Origin: Phytoactinopolyspora limicola
GTDB taxonomy: Bacteria; Actinomycetota; Actinomycetes; Jiangellales; Jiangellaceae
DNA length: 64,000 nt
Direction of reading: 5' to 3'
NCBI RefSeq assembly: GCF_011320225.1
Contig: NZ_JAAOEN010000004.1
Coordinates: 186,001-250,000, forward strand
Shown: positions 7,701 through 16,192 of the stretch, piece by piece
How the letters are laid out: each line of letters opens with the position of its first letter
Numbering within the stretch: the stretch's first letter is position 1
Notes under the pieces: generated by a model
Told to the model about the DNA's origin: nothing
The model's input: only the letters and a program-made list of their open reading frames with translations
Databases searched by the model: none
Program-made: the position numbers and the translations under genes

Positions 7701-10700
7701 ATGAGTGACGCGACCACCCGGGATTCCTCGCCCGGCACGGCCCAGGGCCCATCCGGCGCCCGATCCACCTCTGAACCCGGCCAGTATCGTGCCGTCCCGG
7801 CGCAGGTGGAGCTTGCCGCCATGGAACGCGACATCCTCACCTTCTGGGCGGACAACGAGGTCTTCGGCCGGGCCATGAAGGCCAGCGAGGGCCGCCCGAC
7901 GTGGATGTTCTACGAGGGCCCGCCCACCGCCAACGGCACGCCGGGCACCCACCACATCGAGGCCCGGGTGTTCAAGGACGTCTTCCCCCGTTACCGCACC
8001 ATGAAGGGGTACCACGTCCCGCGCAAGGCCGGCTGGGACTGCCACGGCCTGCCGGTGGAGATCGCGGTGGAGAAAGAGCTGGGGCTGTCATCGAAGTACG
8101 ACATCGAGACCTACGGGGTGGCGGAGTTCAACGCCAAATGCCGGGAATCGGTCCTGCGTCACGTGGACGCGTTCGAGGAGATGACCGAGCGGATGGGCTA
8201 CTGGGTGGACACCACCCGGCCGTATCGCACCATGGATCCGTCGTACGTACAGAGCGTGTGGTGGTCGCTGAAACAGATCTTCGACGCGGGGCTGTTGGTG
8301 GAAGACCACCGCGTCGCGCCGTACTGCCCGCGCTGCGGCACGGGCCTCTCGTCGCATGAGCTCGCCCAGGGGTACGAGACCGTCGCCGATCCGTCGGTCT
8401 ACGTGCGGCTCCCACTCACCTCCGGCCCATTGGCCGGCACGGCCGCCCTGTTGGTTTGGACAACGACGCCCTGGACGCTGGTGTCCAACACCGCAACGGC
8501 CGTCCATCCGGACGTCACCTACGTCGCCGCCACCGACGGCTCGGAGACACTCGTCGTCGCCGAACCGCTAACCGAGGCGGTACTCGGCGAAGGATGGACG
8601 GTCACCGCACGGTACCGAGGCTCGGACATGGAACGGTGGGCCTACGCCCGACCGTTCGAGCTGGTCGAACTGGCTGCTCCGGATTCCAACGACGACGGCG
8701 GCCCGGTCGCCAACTACGTCGTCGTCGACACCTACGTAACCACCGAGGACGGCACCGGCCTCGTCCATCAGGCCCCGGCGTTCGGCGCCGACGACCTCCG
8801 CGTATGCAAACGGTACGGGATGCCCGTCGTCAACCCGATCGAACCCGACGGGACCTTCCGAGCCGATGTCCCCCTCGTGGGCGGCCAGTTCTTCAAACAC
8901 GCCGACACCGCGCTCACCCAGGATCTCGACGAACGCGGGCTGCTCTACCGGCACACCACCTACGAACACGAATACCCGCACTGCTGGCGCTGCCACACGC
9001 CGTTGCTCTACTACGCCCAGCCGTCGTGGTACATCCGCACCACCCAGTTCCAGGACGCGTTGCTGCGCGAGAACGAGAAGACCAACTGGTACCCGGAGAC
9101 GATCAAATGGGGCCGGTACGGAGACTGGTTGCGCGGCAACGTCGACTGGTCGCTGTCCCGCAACCGGTTCTGGGGAACACCACTGCCGATCTGGCGCAAC
9201 GACGAAGATCCGTCGCACCTCGTCTGCGTGGAGTCGCTGGCCGAGCTGTCCAGGCTGGCCGGGCGAGACCTGTCCGAACTCGACCCACACCGCCCGTACG
9301 TCGACGACGTCACCTTCACGATGCCCGGCGTACCAGGTACGTTCCGGCGCGAGCCGCACGTCATCGACGCCTGGTACGACTCCGGCTCGATGCCCTTCGC
9401 CCAGTGGGGCTATCCGCACGAGCCCGGCAGCGAGCAGGTATTCAACGACTCGTACCCGGCACAGTTCATCTGCGAGGCGATTGACCAGACCCGCGGCTGG
9501 TTCTACACCCTGATGGCGGTTGGTACCGCCGTATTCGACCGATCGTCGTACGAGAACGTGCTCTGCCTCGGCCACATCGTCGCCGAGGACGGCCGCAAGA
9601 TGTCCAAACACCTGGGCAACATCCTGGAGCCGATCCCGCTGATGGACACCCACGGCGCCGACGCCGTGCGCTGGTTCATGGCCGCCAGCGGCTCGCCCTG
9701 GCAGTCCCGTGGCATCGGTTCGGGCATACTCGGCGAGATCGTCCGCAAGGTGCTGCTGACCTACTGGAACACGGCCTCCTTCCTGTCCCTGTACGGGCGG
9801 ACGGCCTCGTGGTCACCGGCCCACGGCGCCCCACCGGTGGGCGAGCGACCGGTGCTGGACCGGTGGGCGCTCAGCGAGCTGAACCAACTCGTCGCCGACG
9901 TCGACGCCGCCATGGAGAACTTCGACACCCAGCGCGCCGGCAGCCTGCTAGCCCGGTTCGTCGACGACCTCTCCAACTGGTATGTCCGACGTTCCCGGCG
10001 ACGGTTCTGGGACGGCGACCCGGCCGCCCTGGCCACTCTGCATCAATGCGTCGAGACCTTAACCAGGCTGCTCGCGCCGCTGGTGCCGTTCGTCACCGAA
10101 CGGGTCTGGCAGGACCTCGTCGTCCCCGTCGACCCCGACGCACCAGAGTCGGTGCACCTGGCCAGCTGGCCGGAGGCCGACCCGGCGGTCGTCGACACCC
10201 AACTGGCCGAAGAGGTAGCCCTGACCCGGCGCCTGGTCGAGCTCGGCCGCGCCGCACGGGCGGAGTCGAAGGTGCGCACCCGGCAACCGCTCGCCCGAGC
10301 CCTGGTCGGCGCGTGGGGCTGGGACGCTCTGCGGGACGAACTGCGCGCGGAGATCGCCGACGAGTTGAACGTGGCCGAGGTCACCTCGTTGAGCGCCGCC
10401 AGTGGAGCGGGGGCTGCCGGCGATGCGGGCGATGCCGGTGACGCCCTGCTCGACGTGTCGGCCAAGGCGAACTTCCGATCCCTGGGCCGGCGGTTCGCCA
10501 AGGACACCCCCACCGTGGCGGCCGCGGTGGCAGCGGCCGACGCCGGAGCTCTCGCGGCGGCCCTGCGCTCGTCCGGTGCGGCCAGCGTCGTTGTCGACGG
10601 AATCGGCGAGGTCACACTCGGGCCGGACGACGTCGTCATCACCGAGACTCCACGTGAAGGCTGGGCGGTCGCCCGAGAGGGTGAGACGGTGGCCCTCGAC

Positions 10701-10988
10701 CTCACGTTGAGCGAGGAGCTGGTCCGGGCCGGTTTGGCCCGGGAGGTCATCCGGTTGGTCCAGGAAGCCCGTAAGACGAGTGGGTTCGACGTATCCGACC
10801 GGATCGAGTTCGCCTGGAGCGCGGCTGCTGGCGCCGAACAGCTGGCGGCCGCACTGCGTGAGCACGAACGGTTGGTATCCGACGAGGTCCTAGCGGTCGC
10901 GGTCTATGACGACGTGGCAGCGTTGGCCGGCGAGCCGGACCACACCGACGCCGACCTCGGTCTGACCTTCCGCGTCCGCCGCACCTAA
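7701..10988 (+). CDS. ileS: Isoleucyl-tRNA synthetase, IleS2 type with GTHH signature
   Basis: Cytoplasmic class I aminoacyl-tRNA synthetase charging tRNA-Ile, 1095 residues, typical of the eukaryote-like (type 2) bacterial IleRS. Visible parts: catalytic domain entry YEGPPTANG (71-79); signature motif GTHH at residues 82-85 (7944-7955) where HxGH is normal; editing domain between about 220 and 430; KMSK at 633-636; then the anticodon-binding and C-terminal regions. A small Ala/Gly/Asp repeat (AGDAGDAGDA) interrupts the C-terminal part near residue 908. ATG at 7701 follows GGAGG with 12 nt spacing, and that site is controlled by the T-box. The gene is on the plus strand while its conserved neighbours are on the minus strand. 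Confidence 0.96.
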   Translation: MSDATTRDSSPGTAQGPSGARSTSEPGQYRAVPAQVELAAMERDILTFWADNEVFGRAMKASEGRPTWMFYEGPPTANGTPGTHHIEARVFKDVFPRYRTMKGYHVPRKAGWDCHGLPVEIAVEKELGLSSKYDIETYGVAEFNAKCRESVLRHVDAFEEMTERMGYWVDTTRPYRTMDPSYVQSVWWSLKQIFDAGLLVEDHRVAPYCPRCGTGLSSHELAQGYETVADPSVYVRLPLTSGPLAGTAALLVWTTTPWTLVSNTATAVHPDVTYVAATDGSETLVVAEPLTEAVLGEGWTVTARYRGSDMERWAYARPFELVELAAPDSNDDGGPVANYVVVDTYVTTEDGTGLVHQAPAFGADDLRVCKRYGMPVVNPIEPDGTFRADVPLVGGQFFKHADTALTQDLDERGLLYRHTTYEHEYPHCWRCHTPLLYYAQPSWYIRTTQFQDALLRENEKTNWYPETIKWGRYGDWLRGNVDWSLSRNRFWGTPLPIWRNDEDPSHLVCVESLAELSRLAGRDLSELDPHRPYVDDVTFTMPGVPGTFRREPHVIDAWYDSGSMPFAQWGYPHEPGSEQVFNDSYPAQFICEAIDQTRGWFYTLMAVGTAVFDRSSYENVLCLGHIVAEDGRKMSKHLGNILEPIPLMDTHGADAVRWFMAASGSPWQSRGIGSGILGEIVRKVLLTYWNTASFLSLYGRTASWSPAHGAPPVGERPVLDRWALSELNQLVADVDAAMENFDTQRAGSLLARFVDDLSNWYVRRSRRRFWDGDPAALATLHQCVETLTRLLAPLVPFVTERVWQDLVVPVDPDAPESVHLASWPEADPAVVDTQLAEEVALTRRLVELGRAARAESKVRTRQPLARALVGAWGWDALRDELRAEIADELNVAEVTSLSAASGAGAAGDAGDAGDALLDVSAKANFRSLGRRFAKDTPTVAAAVAAADAGALAAALRSSGAASVVVDGIGEVTLGPDDVVITETPREGWAVAREGETVALDLTLSEELVRAGLAREVIRLVQEARKTSGFDVSDRIEFAWSAAAGAEQLAAALREHERLVSDEVLAVAVYDDVAALAGEPDHTDADLGLTFRVRRT

Positions 10989-11002
10989 CCCTCCCCGTCG
11001 TG

Positions 11003-11598
11003 CACCTGATCTTCGAAATGTCACCTGATCTTTTCTGCGGCGACGATCAGGTGCACGATCGGCGGCAACGGCAGACCTCGCTGCATCTGATCGCGTCCCG
11101 CTATGTGAGCGGGAAACGATCAGATGCGTGAACGGGGCTGGTCGGCGCATTGATGCATCTGATCGTGAGAGCGTCCGCTGTGCCGTCCCGTCCACCATCT
11201 GCAGACGCGCAGCGCCAGCAGCCCGGGACGGCCGGTCATCACGGTGTTGACCAGCCGACCGTCTGCGGCCCGGCGTCTGTTCCCGGACCCGGTTCGACCG
11301 CGTTCGTCGCGCCCGTCGGTCTCGACGTACGTTCCGGCGATGCCCACCCTCGGCGCCGACCGCAACAAGCTTCCTCACGGCACGCTGCCGTGTGCAGTAA
11401 ACCTCCTTGTTGCTGCCCTGGCGACCGTAAGCGTCCTTGTGCCCGGGGCGGATACCGCAGTAAGCCTCCTTGCTGTCGCCCGGACTGCGACACGCTTCGC
11501 TCCGGTGAAGAACCGTGCCGGGCGTCCCGGACTCCGCTACCGCCAGATGGCGTTAAAGCCCGAATCCGGCGCTTAACACCATCTGGCGGTAGCGGAGT
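11003..11598 (+). repeat. Modular intergenic repeat element, copy A
   Basis: Modules in order. First, paired CACCTGATC/GATCAGGTG arms at about 11003-11058. Second, GCATCTGATC/GATCAGATGC arms at about 11090-11170. Third, three 15-bp repeats reading CAGTAAACCTCCTTG or close variants at 11395-11409, 11425-11439 and 11458-11472. Fourth, a perfect 20-bp inverted repeat with arms 11531-11550 and 11579-11598. The same modules in the same order occur in reverse orientation at 17888-18349. Spacing between modules differs, so the element is longer here. No transposase or terminal duplication is visible. Confidence 0.8.
11531..11598. repeat. 20-bp perfect inverted repeat ending element copy A
   Basis: ACTCCGCTACCGCCAGATGG (11531-11550) is exactly complementary to 11579-11598. 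After one mismatch, a further 5 bp pair (GTTAA 11552-11556 with TTAAC 11573-11577). As RNA this is a very stable hairpin; it could terminate transcription from either side, but no T-run follows. Confidence 0.85.
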
Positions 11599-11764
11599 GC
11601 GCGATCCTGAACGGGGCGACGAGTTACCTGTCGCGCAGCCCGACATCTACGTCGCCGAACAGCAAAATCACCGCCAGCACCCACACCTGGGGCGACCCGA
11701 AAGCCCAGAAACCCACCGAGGCGGCGACCCGCGGAAGAGCCGACGGCCGCCTACTCCGTGACAA

Positions 11765-13009
11765 CTAGAGGTAGCCGCGGAGCTTGGCCGCGCTGGCCAC
11801 CCGTTCGACGCTGATCTGGAACGCCGCCTGCCGAGGCGTGATCTTGCCGTTCTGCTCGGCTCGGTCCTTCACCGACCGATAGGCGGCGACCATCTGCCGA
11901 CGCAGCTGCTCGTTGACTTGATCTTCGGTCCACTTGAACTCTTGAAGGTTCTGCGTCCACTCGAAGTACGAGACCGTGACGCCGCCGGCGTTCACCAGGA
12001 TGTCCGGTAAGACCTCGACGCCGCGGTCGGCCAGGATGCTGTCCGCTTCCGGAGTGACGGGGTGGTTGGCGGCCTCGAGGATCAAACTGGCACGGATCTG
12101 GTCGGCGTTGTCCGAGTTGATCACCCCGCCGAGCGCGGCCGGGACGAGCACGGTGACATCGAGCGTCAATAGTTCGTCGTTGCCGATGGTATCGGTGCCG
12201 GGTGTGCCGACGACGCTGCCGCTCTGTCGCAGGTGCTGGTCGACGGCGTCGAGGTCGAGACCGTCCGGTGCGTAGATGCCGCCCCGTACGTCGCTGACGG
12301 CAACCACGCGGAAACCTTCGGCGGCGGCCAGCCGGGCTGCCCATGAACCGACGTTTCCGTATCCTTGGATCGCGATCGTGGTGTCGGCGGCGTCCCAGCC
12401 GTGGTCAGCGGCGGCCTTGCCCAGCACGATGACCGTCCCGCGGCCAGTAGCTGCCTCTCGGCCGTAGGAACCGCCTAGTTCGACCGGCTTACCGGTAACG
12501 ATGGCCGGAGTGTGGCCGCTCTTGCGGCCGTACTCGTCCATCATCCATGCCATGGTCTGGGCACTGGTGTTCATGTCCGGCGCCATGATGTCGCGGCGCT
12601 CGCCGATGACGTAGCTGACCTGAGAGAGGTAGCGGCGGGTCATCCTCTCCACTTCGGTTTCGGAGAGCTCGGACGGGTCGACCTGCACCCCGCCTTTGGC
12701 CCCACCGAACGGGACATCGATCAATGCCGTCTTCCACGTCATCAGCGCCGCCAGTGCGCGGACCTCATCGAGGTCCGCGTCCTGGTGGAACCGGACGCCG
12801 CCTTTGTACGGGCCGCGGGCGCCGTTGTGCTGGACACGGTATCCATACACAGTGCGGACGGTGCCGTTGGCCAATCGCAGCGGCACCTGGACCCGTATCT
12901 CGCGATAGGTACCCGCCAGCAGCTCGCGGGTTGCGTCACCAAGCCCTAGTTGGTCAGCAGCGTGCTGAAAACAGTCCGTGACAGCCTGAAACGCCGAAGC
13001 CTTGGACAT
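11765..13009 (-). CDS. gdh: Glu/Leu/Phe/Val dehydrogenase (glutamate dehydrogenase type)
   Basis: 414 residues, the length of hexameric RocG/GudB-type NAD-linked glutamate dehydrogenases. The N-terminal dimerisation domain has the substrate-binding block GPYKGGVRFH and the catalytic-Lys motif FGGAKGGV. The block MAWMMDEYGRK and GKPVELGGSYGREAATGRG are family hallmarks. The Rossmann domain follows with IAIQGYGNVGSWAA. It interconverts glutamate and 2-oxoglutarate plus ammonia; a branched-chain or aromatic amino acid substrate cannot be excluded. It sits between ileS and divIVA, a position normally empty in this conserved cluster, so it looks inserted. Start at 13009 is an ATG without strong ribosome binding site. 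Confidence 0.9.
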   Translation of the reverse strand: MSKASAFQAVTDCFQHAADQLGLGDATRELLAGTYREIRVQVPLRLANGTVRTVYGYRVQHNGARGPYKGGVRFHQDADLDEVRALAALMTWKTALIDVPFGGAKGGVQVDPSELSETEVERMTRRYLSQVSYVIGERRDIMAPDMNTSAQTMAWMMDEYGRKSGHTPAIVTGKPVELGGSYGREAATGRGTVIVLGKAAADHGWDAADTTIAIQGYGNVGSWAARLAAAEGFRVVAVSDVRGGIYAPDGLDLDAVDQHLRQSGSVVGTPGTDTIGNDELLTLDVTVLVPAALGGVINSDNADQIRASLILEAANHPVTPEADSILADRGVEVLPDILVNAGGVTVSYFEWTQNLQEFKWTEDQVNEQLRRQMVAAYRSVKDRAEQNGKITPRQAAFQISVERVASAAKLRGYL

Positions 13010-13026
13010 CGATCCGTGGCGGCCGC

Positions 13027-13896
13027 TCAGGGTTGGTCGTCATCGAGCAGGCTGGCGACCGACCGCAACGAGCCACCCGTCTGGGTAGCGGAAACGCTAT
13101 CGCTGCCCGTCGGACGCTGGGGCGGCTGCTGAGGCTGAGCCGTGCTGTTGGGCCCGGGCCGTTGGGGCGGACCCTGCTGTGGTTGCTGAGGCTGCTGTGC
13201 CTGAGCCACCCCAGCGATCTCCGCCTCCGCGCGTTCGACTTCGTTGGCGCCTCCGACTTCAAGCTTGCGCAGCTCGTTCTCCAGGTACGACTTGAGCCTG
13301 CTGCGGTACTCCCGCTCGAAGGCACGCAGCCCTTCGAGGCGGCGCTCAAGGTCGGCGCGCTCGGTCTCGAGCTTGCCGAATACTTGGGCCCGCCGTTTCT
13401 GGACCTCTTGGTCGATCGATTCGGCCCGCTGCCGGGCGTCTTGCTCCAGCTTGGCCGCCTTGGCTTTCGTCTCGGCGTCGAGCTTCTCCGAGCGGCCTCG
13501 GGCGTCACCCATCAGGCGATCAGCCTCGGACTTCGCGTCCGCGACGAGTTCGTCGGCCGTCTTCTGGGCCAGGGCGAGCACCTTGGCAGCGGCGTCGCTG
13601 GGTTGGGTAGCGGGTCCTACGGCCGCCGCCTGCTGGACCACCGGAGCGGCAGTGGGCGGGGCCTTCGGAGCTTCTGGCTGGCGTTGCGGCTGAATCGGCT
13701 CGGCCGAGCCGACAGCGCCGGCTCCACGCGTCACCGCAGCGAGCTTGTCACGAAGCTCGTCGTTCTCGCGCTGCAACCGCGAGATCTCAGCCTCGACCTC
13801 GTCCAGGAACTCGTCGACCTCCTGCATGTCGTAACCCTCACGCAGGCGGACGGTTGTGAACTCCTTGTTCTGGACGGCCTCGGGCGTCAATGGCAT
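13027..13896 (-). CDS. divIVA: DivIVA/Wag31 polar growth scaffold
   Basis: 289 residues. The N-terminal membrane-curvature-sensing domain is clear (MPLTPEAVQNKEFTTVRLRE, then YDMQEVDEFLDEVEAEI). A Pro/Ala/Gln linker follows (about 80-110), then a long coiled coil (about 112-235, LAQKTADELVADAKSEADRL and heptads after), ending in a Gln/Pro-rich tail. In actinobacteria DivIVA marks cell poles and recruits the elongation machinery; it is usually essential. ATG at 13896 follows GAGGTGA with 6 nt spacing. It stands at the downstream end of the ftsZ-pgeF-sepF-yggT run, as in most actinobacteria. Confidence 0.95.
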   Translation of the reverse strand: MPLTPEAVQNKEFTTVRLREGYDMQEVDEFLDEVEAEISRLQRENDELRDKLAAVTRGAGAVGSAEPIQPQRQPEAPKAPPTAAPVVQQAAAVGPATQPSDAAAKVLALAQKTADELVADAKSEADRLMGDARGRSEKLDAETKAKAAKLEQDARQRAESIDQEVQKRRAQVFGKLETERADLERRLEGLRAFEREYRSRLKSYLENELRKLEVGGANEVERAEAEIAGVAQAQQPQQPQQGPPQRPGPNSTAQPQQPPQRPTGSDSVSATQTGGSLRSVASLLDDDQP

Positions 13897-13942
13897 AACG
13901 TCACCTCGAATGTGAGCAAGCGTCGAGAGTCACCGTACCGCG

Positions 13943-14230
13943 TCATCCCAGTGATGCCACAACCGACTGTGCGATTCGCACCAAGATGATCAGCACAATG
14001 AACGCCAGGTCAATGGCAACCGATCCAATCCGCAGTGGCGGGATCACCCGCCTGAGCAGGCGGAGTGGCGGATCGGTCACCGTGTACACGGCCTCCAGCA
14101 CGATGAGTAGCGGCCCAGAGGGCTGCCACTCGCGAGCGAAGACCTGGATCCAGTCGACCACTAAGCGGACCAGCAGGACAATGAAGTACAGCCACAGTGC
14201 TAACGACAAAGGCTGGGTAATGACCGACAC
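13943..14230 (-). CDS. yggT: YggT-family membrane protein
   Basis: 95 residues, two hydrophobic halves typical of YggT: LALWLYFIVLLVRLVVDWI, and IDLAFIVLIILVRIAQSVV near the end. The conserved middle TDPPLRLLRRVIPPLR is present. The family is linked to osmotic tolerance and to division gene clusters; its molecular role is unsettled. The start is a GTG at 14230, with AGGTAGG about 11 nt upstream. It lies between sepF and divIVA, its normal place. Confidence 0.88.
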   Translation of the reverse strand: MSVITQPLSLALWLYFIVLLVRLVVDWIQVFAREWQPSGPLLIVLEAVYTVTDPPLRLLRRVIPPLRIGSVAIDLAFIVLIILVRIAQSVVASLG

Positions 14231-14330
14231 GGGATCCGAACCTACCTGACATTGGCTCAGCGTGCCGCCACCGGCACCGGTCTAGGGGTCGTGCGAGTGT
14301 CATATCAGCAGAATTTCACGTACTTGTTGA

Positions 14331-14864
14331 TCAGCTCTGGTTGAAGAACGCACCGTCGGCGATCCTGGCTTTGTCCTCCGCCGTCACCGACACGTCGGCC
14401 GGTGTGAGCAGGAAAACCTTCGCGGTGATGCGGTCGATGCTGCCCCGCAAGCCAAAGATCAGACCGGCCGCGAAGTCGACGAGCCGCTTGGCGTCGACGT
14501 CGTCCATCTCGGAGAGATTCATGATGACGGGGACACCGTCACGAAAGTGCTCACCGAGCGTTCGTGCCTCGTTGTAGGTGCGCGGGTGCAGGGTGGTGAT
14601 TCGGGCCTCCCGCGCGGCCGGTGCCGGCCGATGGCTGACCGGACGCCGATCGGCCAGCGAGGACACCGTAGCCGAGTGCTCGCGCTCTCGGGGGCGTTCA
14701 CGGCGGGCCGGTGGTGGGTGTTCCTCAGGTGGCTCGTGCGCCTCGGGGGCGTCATCGAACTCCTGCTCGTAGTCTTCGGTGTACTCGTCGTACTCGTCTT
14801 CGTAGCGGTCCCGGTCCTCCACGAGGCCGAGGTAGACCGCAACCTTGCGCATTGCGCTGGCCAT
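14331..14864 (-). CDS. sepF: SepF, FtsZ membrane anchor
   Basis: 177 residues. The N-terminal amphipathic segment begins [19 protein letters not shown], which binds membrane. An acidic linker rich in Asp/Glu/Tyr (about 20-55) and an Arg/Pro region follow. The C-terminal SepF domain (about 85-170) contains [20 protein letters not shown] and the [18 protein letters not shown] core. SepF tethers FtsZ to the membrane and stands in for FtsA, which actinobacteria lack. ATG at 14864 follows GGAGG with 10 nt spacing; the frame is open further upstream, but without similarity. Confidence 0.94.
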   Translation of the reverse strand: MASAMRKVAVYLGLVEDRDRYEDEYDEYTEDYEQEFDDAPEAHEPPEEHPPPARRERPREREHSATVSSLADRRPVSHRPAPAAREARITTLHPRTYNEARTLGEHFRDGVPVIMNLSEMDDVDAKRLVDFAAGLIFGLRGSIDRITAKVFLLTPADVSVTAEDKARIADGAFFNQS

Positions 14865-15289
14865 TCTCTCAAGTCCTCCGCACTGGTGGTGGACGGTTGC
14901 TACCTTCTGTACCGACACTAGCCTCCCCCACGGCTGAGCACGAGGATTGCGCAACGCGACACGCCTGGTGTGTCGCGCGAGGCACATGGGATCCACCCAA
15001 ACCCCTGTGACTCACGTGACGTTCGTTACCCCACAGCCCCGCCCGCGACGTCCAGCGTCATCGACACACACGTCACCACCAACCCAGAACGGGCCAGAAT
15101 CGCCCGTATTGCGACGATTGGCCCGGACTCGCCTCCACCCACCAGCGCGCCGCCTCCTACGCCCCTGAGGGCCGCCACTGGGCACCCGCGGCGCCTCTAG
15201 GGCCGATCGACAGCGACCCGCCGCACCCCCGACGGCGCCCGGCCCGGCACGCCTATCCATCAGCGACGGCTCACATCGCCAGCGACGGC
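14865..15289. other. Intergenic region sepF-pgeF where yggS is expected
   Basis: 425 bp with no supportable gene. Frames on the minus strand are Arg-rich and show none of the PLP-binding motifs of YggS. A 13-bp direct repeat CAGCGACGGCTCA is at 15261-15273 and 15280-15292, the second overlapping the pgeF stop codon. The sepF ribosome binding site is at the left end. Confidence 0.5.
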
Positions 15290-16060
15290 TCAACCCTGGA
15301 CGGCAGGCCCGATGCCTGAGCCATCGATCCACGCGATGCCCGCGAACCGACCAGTCACCCGCTCACGCCGATACGAGAAGTACGCCACATCCTCGAGCGT
15401 GCACGGACAGCCCTCAGGCCCCCAGCCGCCCGGCACCACCACTGCACCACCCGCCTCCAGCTGAGCCCGCACCCCAGCCGGGACGTCCAGCGCGGGCGTG
15501 CGTTGCCGGGTGGTCGCCCACGCCGCTGGCACCACGGACGCCACCTCCGCGCGCAGCGCATCCGGCACCTCGTAACACCGCCCACAAACCGCCGGCCCCA
15601 GCTGCGCGATGACGTCGTGGGCTCCGGCTTGCCGCATGACCTCCAACACCGCGGGGACCACCCCGGCCGCCAGGCCGGGGCGGCCAGCGTGGGCGACGGC
15701 AGCCACCCCCGCACCCGGGTCGGCCAGCACCACCGGGACACAATCGGCCACCAGCACAGCAAGCGCTAGGCCGGGCCGGGTCGTCACCATCGCATCGACC
15801 GCCGGCGGATCCTCATCGGCCGGCCACGGCCCGTCCACCACCGCGACGTCGGCGCCGTGCACCTGGTTCATGTAAACGACGGACCGTTCAGGCAGACCGA
15901 GACGACGGGCCAGCGTGGCTCGGTTGCGCTCCACTACGGCCGGTTCGTCGCCGACGTGCCGAGCGAGGTTGAAATCGTCGAAAGGGACGTCGCTGGCTCC
16001 GCCGAAGCGGTCCGTGAACGCGAAGGTGACGGGGCCGTGGGTGCTGCGGTAAGCGATCAC
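15290..16060 (-). CDS. pgeF: Laccase-domain protein PgeF (YfiH)
   Basis: About 256 residues. Family motifs are complete: FNLARHVGD, QVHGADV, ADCVPVVLADP, VAHAGRPGLAAG, GPAVCGRCYEV and the C-terminal CTLEDVAYFSYRRE. The His and Cys residues in these blocks form the metal/active site. The family acts on purine nucleosides (adenosine deamination/phosphorolysis) and in E. coli edits wrongly incorporated L-Ser in peptidoglycan precursors; which applies here is unknown. I favour the GTG at 16060 because AGGATGG lies about 7 nt upstream; another GTG in frame is at 16090. Directly follows ftsZ. Confidence 0.88.
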   Translation of the reverse strand: MIAYRSTHGPVTFAFTDRFGGASDVPFDDFNLARHVGDEPAVVERNRATLARRLGLPERSVVYMNQVHGADVAVVDGPWPADEDPPAVDAMVTTRPGLALAVLVADCVPVVLADPGAGVAAVAHAGRPGLAAGVVPAVLEVMRQAGAHDVIAQLGPAVCGRCYEVPDALRAEVASVVPAAWATTRQRTPALDVPAGVRAQLEAGGAVVVPGGWGPEGCPCTLEDVAYFSYRRERVTGRFAGIAWIDGSGIGPAVQG

Positions 16061-16148
16061 CCGACCATCCTGCCGTGTGCGTAGTGACACGCTGCGACGT
16101 ACCCCGACACGACCCCGCGGGAGATCGATCGGCCTGGGGTTCCGTCGA

Positions 16149-16192
16149 CTACTTGAGGAAGTCTGGTACGCCTATTTGAGGAAGTCTGGTAC
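16149..16192. repeat. 21-bp duplication across the ftsZ stop codon
   Basis: The minus-strand bases encoding VPDFLK plus stop (16172-16192) are repeated immediately downstream (16149-16169) with one mismatch (AAATAG versus AAGTAG) and a 23-bp period. The second copy lies after the stop and in another frame, so it does not lengthen FtsZ. Confidence 0.85.

Larger units (their letters stand above)
10989..11764. other. Intergenic region ileS-gdh, filled by repeat element copy A
   Basis: 776 bp between convergent genes. Most of it is the modular repeat element described separately (about 11003-11598). The remaining 166 bp up to the gdh stop show nothing I can name. Open frames across it are explained by repeat DNA and high GC. 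Confidence 0.6.

Noticed and set aside
11150-11761. Proteins encoded by the repeat element (frames giving CSKPPCC... or KLPCGTLPCAV...)
   Set aside because: Two frames are preserved at once in both copies because the DNA itself is conserved. No ribosome binding site, biased composition, and start points differ between copies.
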